From: Aphrophora alni
Lineage: Eukaryota; Arthropoda; Insecta; Hemiptera; Aphrophoridae
Assembly: GCA_963513935.1 (NCBI GenBank)
Contig: OY740768.1
Coordinates: 62,001 to 126,000, forward strand
Direction: 5' to 3'
DNA length: 64,000 nucleotides
Below, piece by piece: positions 11,780-62,647 of this stretch. The position numbers were made by a program, and so were the translations under genes. Below the pieces are notes generated by a model that searched no databases, was not told where the DNA came from, and saw only the letters and a list, made by a program, of their open reading frames with translations. The stretch's first letter is position 1. Each line of letters opens with the position of its first letter.

Positions 11780-12430
11780 AGTGGCTGAAAAGAAACCTGT
11801 ACCCCCTCAACGTTTTTGTTATTTGAGATATTTGAAAGTGGTTTGTGCTATTCTATTTTGGAGGTAGGGGACACTTTTCATGACGAAATAATTTTCAAAT
11901 TTGGGTCCCGGGGCCCAAAGGGGGAGGGGTAACCATGCAAAATATTCTAAATAGGATAGACATGTGATATGTCATTTTGTTCGTAATGAAAAGACGAGAA
12001 AGAATCTGTAATTAAAATATCAATCCGATTATCCTAGACAAAATGACGGCCCAAAAAGTAAAATGGCTGAAAAGAAACCTGCACCCCCTTAACTATTTTT
12101 TTAGATATTTGAATGGGGTTTGCACCATTTTATTTGTGAGGTAGGGGCCACTTTTAATGAAAAATATTATATTCGGGTTGCAGAGCCTAAAGGGGGGTAG
12201 CCTCTCAATAACTTCATGAGAACTTAAATTAGGTGATGACTTACTTTTTTCTTCGTAAAAAGACCAAACAGAATATGTAATTTTAAAACCTGATCATCCA
12301 CACACAACAAAATGGTGGTGAAAAAATTAAAACTGGAAAATAATCCCCCCTACTCTTTTTTGCTGTTTGATATAATTATTTAAAAGTCATTTTTGGTAAA
12401 GTATTTTGGGAATGCGGGCTACTTTTCCTC
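11780..12430. repeat. Three diverged tandem subterminal repeats
   Basis: A unit of about 270-280 bp starts at 11780 (GTGGCTGAAAAGAAACCTG), at 12062 (AATGGCTGAAAAGAAACCTG) and, more decayed, at about 12326. Each unit has a CCCCC run, a GATATTTGAA-like segment, a GAGGTAGGGG(A/C)CACTTTT segment and a G-rich AAAGGGGG segment in the same order. They lie just outside the transposase at 12526-13614 and probably belong to the end of that element. Confidence 0.7.
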
Positions 12431-14287
12431 CCATTATACACTAATTCAGGTATAAGTTGGTAGTTTTTTTATTCTCACATTCATTTTGAAATCAAGATCA
12501 TCAAATTTGAACAAATCTACTTACTTTAAATCATGTGCTCAAACTGTTCGCCTTGTTTTTCCATGCAGTAATATAAGCGGTTTTCAAATTCATTCCTCAC
12601 ATTCTCAAAAGTTTGAAATTTGTTTCTAAGTTCTTCTAAAGATGCTAGCTTGGTGTTATAAAGGACAGATTTTAAGTGACCCCAAAGATAAAAATCCAGT
12701 GGGTTTAGATCTGGGGACCGATTTGGCCATTCAATTTCACCTCTTCGACCTATCCAGTGGTTGGGAAACTGTTTGTTTAGATAAGCTCTTACATTTCGAT
12801 CATAATGTGGACGTGCTCCACCTTATTGAAACATTATTTAGTTTCTGTTGAATATTGCACTTCCATCAGGGTTTTGCACTGTTGCCACAGCACGATTCAG
12901 TGCCGGAACTATTTGGTTTCGGAGCATATCCATATAAATATTGCCGTACAAATTTCCATTAATGACAAACGGTTCTATAAGAATGTTACCCAATAACCCA
13001 GCCCACAGATTCATTTTTTGTGGATGCTGTGTGTGACTTTCCCTGTACCAATGTGGATTTTCTTGAGACCAATAAGTACTCTTATGTTTGTTTACAGTTC
13101 CATTTAATGTAAAAGAAGCTTCATCAGTGAAAAAAATGTTGAAAGTTGACAGCAAGTTATTGTTCAATCTCTCTGTCATTATTTCACAGAACTGAAGGCG
13201 TCTATCAAAATCATCTTCTATTAGCTCATGTAGAAGAATAATTTTGTAAGGATGAAACTTATGTTTTTTTAATGTCTTTTGTGCTGACCATCTTGTTAAA
13301 TTATGGGTTCGAGCCAAAGCTCTTGCTGATTGGTGAGGATTTATGGCAACTTGAGCTAAAATTCCTTCTTCAACATCCTCTTCCACACAAGGTCGCCTTG
13401 ATTTCTTGACATCTAGTACACTACCAGTTCTTTGAAATTTTACTGTTAAACTAGTCACTGACGATTGAGAAACAGTATGTTCTGGGTGTCTTTCATTATA
13501 CAACATAACAGTATCTTGATAAGTCCAAACCTGACTATATAAGAGTACTATTTCAACTCTTTCCTCTAACGATAAAACCATTTCAAGTGTGTTTGTCAAC
13601 CAATCACAATACAAATAATCTCTTTAGGAAAGATATTAAAAAGCAATATGAAAGAGCACAACAAAGAATATAAACCTTTCTGTTCCACAAAATGCTTAAT
13701 AATGAGCAAATAATAATTCATACGGAAGTATGAGTCATAAGTGAAAGCTGCAGGTTATTGGAATTCCTGTAGATAACAAAAGCAAACAAAGACAAAGGTC
13801 ATACTTCCCTTAAGTTATTTATCAAACAAATATTTGAACTAATGATAACATGTTACTAAAGTCCGGTCTTAACTCTAAATTTTTAAGTCTATATTTTAAC
13901 AGTTTTAGTATTAGTGGAAGAGTTTTTCTTATTTTATCAGGAAACTTACCACAACGTATCACATTATAATTTATAAAATATTCTTCATTTTAAAAATGTA
14001 GTTTAAGTACATTTAGTTGTAGGAAAATAAGGATTATTGATAATTTCTAGGAGAAAACGGAGTATCACATTAATTTTTATCATAAAATGTTGGTTACCCC
14101 AACCACCTCTCAAGGGCACAAGTACCCTAATTATAAAACATTTGTGATACAAGAGTATTTAAATACCTCAAACAATAAAAGGAATACTATGAATGCAATT
14201 ATTTATCAGCCATTTTACTTTTTGGGCCGCCATTTTGTTTAGGATAATCCGATTGATATTTCAATTACAGATTCATTCTTTTCATTT
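11990..14287 (-). mobile_element. Tc1/mariner-type element with long inverted repeats
   Basis: An inverted repeat of about 80 bp is found at 11990-12071 and 14207-14287. Both arms contain AAAATATCAATC(C/G)GATTATCCTA or its inverse, then ACAAAATG(A/G)CGGCCCAAAAAG. A minus-strand transposase pseudogene lies between them. The outer ends are not certain, because tandem repeats of the same style extend to 11780 on the left. No clear TA duplication could be fixed. Confidence 0.7.
12526..13614 (-). pseudogene. DDxD transposase (DD41D spacing), inactive
   Basis: The frame reads from a Met at 13614 to a terminal TAA at 12526, interrupted by two in-frame TAA codons near 12838 and 12820. The N-terminus has a helix-turn-helix region like DUF4817/Tc3-like insect transposases (residues of about 12-60, with LYNERHPEH). 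The catalytic part has FTDEASFTLNG (first Asp), ENPHW and MNLWAG, then the second motif, where the expected Asp is replaced by Gly (GGARPHY), and the third motif RSPDLNPLDFYLWG. There are 41 residues between the second and third catalytic positions, so it is a DD41D-type member of the IS630-Tc1-mariner group. Length without the stops is about 360 residues, close to full length. It is dead twice over: stops and loss of a catalytic Asp. Confidence 0.85.
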
Positions 14288-14520
14288 TTTAAATTAATTG
14301 GGCTTTTTAAGACAACTTTAATCATTCCTGATTTTCAATTTTTATTTTTTGTACTCCACCTATACGAGAAAAAGTGGGAAAGTTGAATTAGACAGAATGG
14401 TGATTTTGCTTAATTTACCCTAAATCCCAGTCTATTTCCAATAATTCTGTTAGACAATTACAATTTGTATTATTATCAGCTTTAATTTCTACTAACTTAA
14501 AGTAGTTGCAATATAAAAAA

Positions 14521-14869
14521 ACAAGGATTCTTCGAACCACAAAAACAAACTAAGATTATATTGTATGTTTATTATAATACTCTTATCTACATTTCAATGA
14601 CACAGTCATATTATCAGAGGTTTAGAACTAAACTAAACATAAATCTAAAGGTAAGTAATAAGTAGCAGCCCCTCCCACTTTTAAACGCCCAATTAAGAGC
14701 AGGAAAAGGTGGTACTTCGTACTTAGCTTTAGGTTATGTTTAGTTTAGCTCTAAACTTCTAAGGATGATGACTATGTAATCAAATGGTAGATAAGGGTAA
14801 TTATAATAAACATACTTGAATTATTATAATCTTAGTTTGTTCCTTGTTTTTGTGGTTCAGAGAATTTTT
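14521..14869. repeat. Large imperfect palindrome
   Basis: Outer arms 14521-14590 and 14787-14869 share inverted AACAAACTAAGATTATA and GTATGTTTATTATAAT. Inner arms near 14625-14653 and 14727-14755 share AACTAAACATAA and its inverse. The right arm and the sequence to about 14930 recur in inverted form at about 26985-27070, so this is a dispersed foldback family, probably linked to Penelope-like elements. Confidence 0.7.
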
Positions 14870-14928
14870 GTTTTCCTTATTGTGAATATCGCCATAGTGC
14901 TCCTTGGACATTTGATTAAAGTAGTTGT

Positions 14929-15077
14929 ATATATTATTTATTTTCTGTCAAATGTAGTCTGTATTTGTATTTTACCTTTTATGTGGCTACATGTTTCACT
15001 GCCACAGGCAGCATCATCAGGCCAGCTTCTATGTCCACTCAATACAGACTACATTTGACAGAAAATAAATAATATAT
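14929..15077. repeat. Palindrome with perfect 37-bp arms
   Basis: Left arm 14929-14965 and right arm 15041-15077 are exact inverse copies, including TCTGTCAAATGTAGTCTGTA. They enclose a 75-bp non-palindromic core that holds the hammerhead-like motif. Perfect arms in otherwise decayed DNA suggest recent origin or gene conversion. Confidence 0.9.
14985..15023 (-). ncRNA. Candidate type I hammerhead ribozyme core
   Basis: On the minus strand the order is GGC, CTGATGA (15020-15014), a stem GCTGCC-TGT-GGCAGT, GAAA (14997-14994), then C-AT-GTA and GCC. This matches a hammerhead: the CUGAUGA box, stem II closing with a GAAA box, a minimal two-pair stem III, a GUA cleavage triplet and stem I closed by GGC/GCC. 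The 37-bp arms would extend stem I. One extra U follows CUGAUGA compared with the consensus. Hammerheads with a minimal stem III are known from Penelope-like retroelements. Activity is an inference. Confidence 0.5.
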
Positions 15078-15079
15078 AA

Positions 15080-17990
15080 AATATATGTAGTTCTAAGGCT
15101 ATCAACAATGAATATAAAGTAGTTGGTTTAAATCTGTAATAAATACTCAAATTTGCATCGATAATAGATTTAATCCTTATTTTTTATTATAAAAAGGGGG
15201 AAAGTATAGTTAATGACTTATAATTACATTAATCAAAACAGAATTTGAGCATAACTTTTGTTTTCACAAAAACCAATAATCTGCTCGGTTTACTACATAA
15301 TATTAATTACATTTGGTAAATAGTTTACCTGAAAAATAAGAAGTTTGACAATGAGTGTGTTAATGTACAATGTACATGCTGCTTTGGCATTTCTAGATCT
15401 TCGAAAACATGAAGTACGGTAGCACATGTAAGTGGTTAATAATATCAGACTGATTTACATCAATGAATACCAAGTGCTTTAAGTTTATAACTTTATATAA
15501 TATATATTAAAATGTTAAGTTAATGTCTTTTTAATCATACACTTTAATTAGTATGAATAGTACTCAACATAAAACAAAAATTGTTCATACTAAAGAAAAT
15601 AAATAAATTTTAATCGGAAGAAGTATACAAAAATGTGACAAGCTTAAAACAACTTTAAAATTACAGGATAAAACACGCTTAAGATGTATTTTCTATTTTA
15701 TCTGAACAGGTGAGTAAATATGTTGATCCAATATAATTTGCCTCGCTTGAAATCCTCTATTGAAAACTATTTGTGTTTCAAGGACAAATATATTTATAGA
15801 AAACATTTAAGAAAACAATACAACAAATAAATTTAATAAACACTAAATTTGAGACCAACTGTAAATAATACATATGTTATGAAGAATCTTTTACAATAAA
15901 ACTTATTTTCCATGACCTTTAACTTAAAGAATACTATAAAATTTGAAGACAATATGATAACATTCAACACTATTGGTTTATATTTGAAACATAACCTACT
16001 AAGAATAACTATACAATATTTTACAATGTGTTTTGTTAATTTAAACATACAATGTGATTTATATGAATATATAAACACTATATATATATAAAATATTTAC
16101 AAAATTGAAATCCCTGATTTTATATAATGGAAAATAAAACTTTTTCACACCGTCAAATTGAAAATGAACAAACTAATTTCTTACACATCTTTAAATAAAC
16201 AACTTATAATAGTTTATTTATAATCAAATTTCACTTGGTGGAATTTGAAAAACAAACTATTTAAATTGTAATGTAATAAAATAAAAATTGTAGGTATAAA
16301 TAAATAAAATTCTATTAACTCCGAGTCCCATGTTTAATACATGCTAGCAATTAGCTGGCTATTTTGTTGACCCATGCTTGCATATATGTTGACCCCATGT
16401 TTGTTTCCTTTTACCATATTTTTTTCAACCACAGATTAATAAATTACAAGCTACTAAGTATTTTTTATAATGTTCCAGAATTTAGAGATTTTCATAAGGT
16501 TTTTAAGTTTAGTCTTAGTAACAGCTTTATTTATCAGTTAGTTTTAAACTGTTTTTTTATGAAATAAATGAATATTTAGTAAAAATAATATTCTATCATA
16601 TAACATCAGTGATATTTGTGATGAAGATCAGTTTATTAGTGATAAAATGCTAAAACTGTAATGGAAATGAACGGTAAAAACGGTAATTTCATATTAGACC
16701 TAGTAATAAGTTATGAAAACCCAAGGTTTAGTAGTGATGCCCAAAAAAGAAAGTAAAGATGAAGACTTGAAACAAACTAGTCACTTAATTTGGTTTTGTG
16801 TTATTTAGGTTTAGGCCTAATTGTATTATTTATTTAGAAAAGGAAGCCACGAGTAAAAATATACACAAGCTCAAAATTAATAAACCATTCATTTTGTATT
16901 AATGGTTAAAAGTACATCTGAGATAAATTTATAAATATAATTATTACATTTTGTTCCAATGTAAAAGAAAGTAAACCTGTCATTAACAATATATGTTTAG
17001 CCAATAACTATATAGATACTGATACTTTAATTCATGAATTTTTTTTTATTTGTGATTTCTGATAAATTGCGATTGAGAATGTAATGATTTTAATTTTATT
17101 ATAATTACATACACAAAAAATATTGATTTAAATTCAAATAACCACACAAGATAGCCTGCTATTATATACAAATGTTGTGTAATAAATTTATTGAATATTA
17201 TAAACATATTTTTATTTGACATTGTTTAAACATCTAAACATCAGTACCACACATATTAGAAAACAGACAATACAGGGCCTTAGCGATGACACAGTTTATG
17301 AGAGACAACTATTTATTGGAAGCTTGAATAATAAAAATAATAATAAAATTAAACATGCACAAGTGACTAAAAAAACCAAAAACCAAACTTTTACAAAGGA
17401 AATAGTAACTACAACTTCATAGATTTTCACATTTCATAAAATATAGTAGACCATCGATTAACTGAACTAATTATTGAGACCAAGAATAGTTCGGATATCC
17501 AATTTAAGAAATTAATTAATTTGAATTATAGACTATGGGTTTAATCAAATATGGGAAGAAGTAACAAATTATTCTGAGAATTGAGGTACAGAACTGGAAT
17601 CAAGGCCAAAAAGGCAGAAAAATGACAACTATCGTAAATTGCAGCAAATGTTTACAGAAATTTTGGATACATTAATGGCTCAAATAAAATTCAGATTTGA
17701 ATCCCAAAAGGACCTGAAATTCATATATTTATTAGATTCCAGGATTTTTTAAAATATTTTCTAAAACATATCCTCATTACTTGATAACAGAACTTAATGA
17801 ATCATATTTTTCATTTTTTCGAAAACGTTTGACTTAAAAACGAACTTAATGTTAATGTGAGAGTATAGGATATACTCTCAGGATGAATAAAAAAGAAAAT
17901 CCATTAGTGATATTACAAACTAAATAATTTAGATATAGTTTTTAGTGAAGTATACAAACTTGCTATAAACAGGTCTATGCGTATAATACA
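15080..17990. other. A+T-rich intergenic DNA
   Basis: No coding region, RNA gene or mobile element recognised. Short open frames here have no family resemblance. Confidence 0.5.
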
Positions 17991-17999
17991 ATTAATTAT

Positions 18000-19180
18000 G
18001 TTAGAATTTAATAGGGCACATAGCCTATTAGATCGGTTAGATTTTTGTATGGGCAGGAGACAGGCTTACCTTGGAAAGTGGTCCTTGGTATTACCTAATA
18101 GTACACAAGTAAGAAAACACACACACACACACGCAAAACACTAAAGTTCTGAAATATTTCGTAAACACTGTTCACTTTCTCAATCAGTAGAGTTAAGAAG
18201 ACTGAATTTTATTGTTTTTATCTAGGATGGATCTGTGCTGAGTGTTGAACCACAGATTATTATTTATTAAACTATTATAATATATTATATTATTTTATTT
18301 ATTTTTGTAAAGCCTGTTGGGAAAGGGATAAAGGATGATTCATCTAAGATTAAGATTAGGGGGTTCTCTTGATTTTGTGACCCATTGATGAGACAGTTCT
18401 CATCTTCTTAGTTCTGAGGGGTTAAATTCTGAAGGAAGTGATTTTATGATTTTTGTTGTGAAGGATTCATCAAAAGTGACAACATTGTGCATTGCTGCAT
18501 GTTGTGCAGTTGGTGTTTGCATATCCATGATTTTCACGTCAATGTCTGTGGCCATTCATCCTGGTGCTTTGTGGTTAGGCCAATATATTGAGCTGGGCAA
18601 AACCTGCACTGTAGTTGGTGGATAACATTTTTCGTTGTACATGTGTGATGACCTTTAATTTTAAATTTTTTTTACTAGAGGAACTATTGAAGTTGTTGGA
18701 CGGGAGATGTATTTTGCATGTTTTGCATCTAGGCCTATTGCATGGAAAATAACCGTGGGGAAGGTTAGGTTGTTTAGGTGTGTTGGGATCGAGAAGCTTG
18801 GGGTGAACTCACATGCGTTTCAGATTTGTGCGCTGCCTAAACAAGACTCTGGGAGGTTCTGTGAGAAGATTCTTGGTATGGTTGGAAGCTTGTAGAATAT
18901 TGAAGCTTTTCTTCAGTATATTGTTTAATCTCTGTAGGCCTGGGTGATAATCGGTAACCAGAGAGATGGACAGGTTATCTTTTTTCTTCTTGAGTGTGAT
19001 ATCTGTGTTTTGTACCAAATGAATCTGATTCCTAACTAGTTTCCCAGGATAACCCCAGATGTCATTTTGTGTGTGTGTGTGTTTTCTTACTTGTGTACTA
19101 TTTAAGTAATACCGAGGACCACTTTTCAAGGTTAGCCTGTCTCCTGTCGATACAAAATCTAACCAATACAATTAATTATA
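18000..19180 (-). pseudogene. Penelope-like element with GIY-YIG endonuclease remains
   Basis: On the minus strand from 19171 downward the sequence reads as the end of a Penelope-like element (PLE) protein: TDYHPGLQRLNNILKKSF, LLTEPPRVLFRQRTNLKRM, then, after a stop/shift near 18808, CNRPRCKTCKIH, KGHHTCTTKN and VIHQLQCRFCPAQYIGLTT. The last motif is the start of the GIY-YIG endonuclease domain that marks PLEs. The reverse transcriptase upstream is missing and the endonuclease breaks off after about 30 residues. Inverted copies of one 110-bp segment flank the fragment (18030-18140 and 19070-19175), which fits the inverted terminal repeats of PLEs. Confidence 0.8.
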
Positions 19181-19229
19181 GTATTTATATTGTAAACTAA
19201 CACTAAAAACTAAATGAAATAGCCTGAAG

Positions 19230-19230
<1 letters not shown>

Positions 19231-19273
<43 letters not shown>
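19231..19273. repeat. (GT)n microsatellite
   Basis: About 21 units of TG without interruption. Confidence 0.95.
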
Positions 19274-19277
<4 letters not shown>

Positions 19278-19279
19278 TT

Positions 19280-20200
19280 ACTGTATTAAAAATTTTATTA
19301 CATGAATACAGTAGAACAAAACACATTTTTACTCAATAACACACATGAACCTACATAAAATAATGAAATGATAAATTATAAAATGAAAAGCTGAAATAAT
19401 AAAAATGTACATAACAGAATAAACAGTTTTGATAAATATTTACATAATGTTTATTAAAAAAGTCACTAATTTTCAGTCAAATGTTTCAATTTAATAGTGA
19501 TAGCTCAAATACTGCTATAGTTATTACTAAATGTACTGTGGACTGGCAGAGTATTTTTCTAAACAGTTTTTAACACTTTCAATTTTAAAATTAGTAAAAT
19601 CATGAGTAATATTTTTAAACAATTTTGAACCGTTGGAAAGACATTAATAATAAATACCATATTCAAACAGTTTAAACTGGACTACAAGTTTTGATTTTTT
19701 CCTTCAAAAAATTCAATAGTTAGACGAGGGAGAGCTTTGATCCGCTGAAAGTTCACACTCTTGCCGAGATTTAAATCAAGGTCTCTGTTATTTTTAACAG
19801 AAAATAATCATTTTAATCCACGTAACATTGTATATTTAAAAGAAAATAATGGAATTTTATTGTTTTTTAAAGATATTAAAACAATTTTATTTAAACATTT
19901 TAATTACCAACATTTTCAAATACAAATTATGCCGTTAAATTCTTGCTAACCCCCTGTATAATGCTCAATTGGAAATTGTAAAACTGGGCGAAGAATCATT
20001 GACTTATTATATATTAATTTTAGATACCACGAACAATAGATAAATATTAAAAACATTTAGGAATTTGTATTTCTTAACATACAAGCTATTATACATGATG
20101 TTCTTGCATTTAATGTCTTGCATTTGGAATCAAAGTACAATCTAAATTGTAATATTAAAGTATCAATTTAATTGATTTTCATCACTATAACTTATTTCTT
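19280..20200. other. Intergenic DNA past the pyd polyadenylation signal
   Basis: A+T-rich. Nothing recognised. Confidence 0.5.
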
Positions 20201-20204
20201 TGTC

Positions 20205-20217
20205 TTTATTCTTTATT
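20205..20217 (-). promoter_or_regulatory. Tandem polyadenylation signal of pyd
   Basis: On the minus strand AATAAAGAATAAA occurs here, giving two overlapping AATAAA signals. It is the first canonical signal after the pyd stop codon and implies a 3' UTR of about 350-380 nt. Other, more distal sites are possible. Confidence 0.6.
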
Positions 20218-20556
20218 ATTTCATTATTTTATATCAATCTTTCACAAACAAATAGTTATCAATACTATAACATCTGAAATTTCATTTATATTTTGTACAA
20301 GTCATACCGAAATAGTTAACCAACTAAAACACTTTCCCACATAAAAACAAAGGATTCTTTTATGTTTAAAAAATAGCAACCAAGCATCAGCATTTTGATT
20401 TATAAAACAATACGGTATTAAGTGTACATACACAATAGCCTAAAAACAAAAATATACACACAAAGTAATCTAGACAACTTTATAGTACACTAAACTTTAA
20501 TGTTAAGCACAGTAAAATAACACAAGAACAAATTATTTACAATTATGAGGTTAATA
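20218..20556 (-). other. pyd: Predicted 3' UTR of pyd
   Basis: The stretch between the stop codon and the tandem AATAAA. It is A+T-rich and contains no mobile element that I recognise, unlike the introns. Confidence 0.55.
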
Positions 20557-60783
<40,227 letters not shown>

Positions 60784-61014
60784 CTGAAATCATCAAATTG
60801 AGTTTTCTTCAGTCATAATAATTATAACCTTTTTTTAGTTTTAGTTTTGTTATTGTAGCTCGTATATTACTGAGGATGGCAACTTTGTCGTTGTAACGTG
60901 TTTGATTGAATAAATGTAGTTTTTGTAAGATCATGTATTCAAGTTTTTGTTCTACATAATATTATCAAATTTAGTGTTAAGATTGAAACCTAAAAATATA
61001 AATGTAATAATTAA

Positions 61015-61322
61015 CCCCTTAAGTGTTTATGTCGGTTTAAGCCGACGCTACAAATATCGATAAAAAGTGCCGCTGTCGGCTAAAGCCGACTCTTTTAACT
61101 TGCCCTATTCTATTTCGTTCTCTGTCGAAATATTACGTTGTAGTTGCTAGTATTGCCGCTAGATAGTGTTGGCATGCTCTCTAGAGCATAACTTATAAAA
61201 CTACCGCTTTATTTTTGTTCTCTTTGGATCCGCCGTGAAATTATATTTACAAGGTGTCGCGATACCAGTGCAGCGAATGTGATGTTGGGCTGTGTGCTGC
61301 CCCATGTTTTAAAATATATTGT
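61015..61322 (+). mobile_element. Truncated piggyBac copy (same family as 48840-49450)
   Basis: Starts after TTAA (61011-61014) with CCCCTTAAGTGTTTATGTCG. It runs in inverse orientation to the copy at 48840-49450 and close to it in sequence, up to the Cys-rich tail (about 61252-61311: [19 protein letters not shown]). It then breaks off at about 61322 and passes directly into LTR-element DNA. The second terminus is missing. Confidence 0.85.
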
Positions 61323-61398
61323 GATAATTTAAAAAAGAAGCTTTGTTTACTTATTTATTAATGATAATTTTTTGATTTGCTCGACTTTAGGGCGCCAG

Positions 61399-62647
61399 GT
61401 TTGCTTTAGCATACCAATTTAGAAAAAGAAAAGAAATGAATTTAAATATTTAAAAGAAAGAAAAAATCTCTGGGGTCGCAAGTTCTTTTTACAGTGTACT
61501 TACAGTGGATTTTGGTTTTTTAATGAGAACACTTTGACTGAAATGTTACAAAGAAAACATTTATTAAAGACAAGTAAGTTTTTATACATTAGCATTTGTT
61601 ATAGAGACATATATCATGAAAACAACTATAGCTATCATCTTAGTTGAATTACTTTTTATCTTCTCAGAGGGAGAACTGATCTTTTATTCTTTGAATTTAA
61701 AATTGACTCTAAGTTGCAACTAAAATTGATTTTATGAATAAAAACAAATTGAAATTCCCTTAATAAGGTTAAATATGTCATCAGACATTTATTTCTTCTT
61801 TACATAAAAAGAAATTGCTATCCTTTATATATCAAATTTATATAATAAAAATTAAGATATTAAACATTGTAAATTTCTATACAATAACAGAGTAAATATA
61901 ATGTGTTATTTAACACTAGTTACCAGACCATAGTCATTGTACATAATTCGATGATATTCCTGCAGCGTCCTAAAAATGCCGTCGTTGTGTCCGTGGCGAA
62001 GTTGTATTTGCACCTCACGAATGTTTATAAAAAGAAAATCTGTTTATACATTAGTCCATTCTACAATTTATAACTGTTCATTTTCCGACCGCATTGCTAT
62101 GACACACGCTAATTGTTTATTGTCTATTCGCGTGAACACGTCTAATCAATTTAACTGTTCAAACAGAGTTTTAACACACTCTCACTCTTAATCGACCAAC
62201 GATTAAATTCTTTACATTTTCTATTTTACTACATATCAAATTATTACATCGCACTATGTCCTTTCTTTCCTCAATTCTACAAAACACATCTTTTCCCTCC
62301 AAGCTCTGGACTTCAACCTTTTTAGAACACAACCTGTCACTCCTAACACTGGACTAAGACTGCTGTTGCCATGAGGCAAATTCTTACTTCCGAAAGCGTT
62401 CTTTCCGGTTACTGTTCACACATTTTACCGCACTGCCGTAAAATACAAATAATTTACATTTTATAACAAACAAACTAAATTACATTAAAATTAAACATAA
62501 TAATTCATACTGTTGTCTTGAAAATCCATTTTTCTTTTATAAATGACGTTACTAAATTTAAATTATTATTTGAATCTCTTATCTCTTTGGCTTAACCGCG
62601 TCTTTTAAATGAGTCTATTTTAATATCTGACTTTTCACATTGTCACA
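61399..62647 (-). repeat. Long terminal repeat, copy 2, with PBS stub
   Basis: The LTR runs from about 61399 to GTCACA at 62647. It has a primer-binding-site copy on its left (61378-61397) and only about 55 bp of interior before the piggyBac fragment. Its left 150 bp (CTCTGGGGTCGCAA, GTACTTACAGTGGATTTTGG) and right 340 bp (GACTGCTGTTGCCATGAGGC, TTACTTCCGAAAGCG) match copy 1 well. The centre (about 61575-62280) is unrelated to copy 1 and has a 45-codon minus-strand open segment. Confidence 0.7.

Noticed and set aside
61927..62016. Exon-like segment as the next upstream pyd exon
   Set aside because: It ends in phase 0, but exon 60783-60561 must be entered in phase 1.
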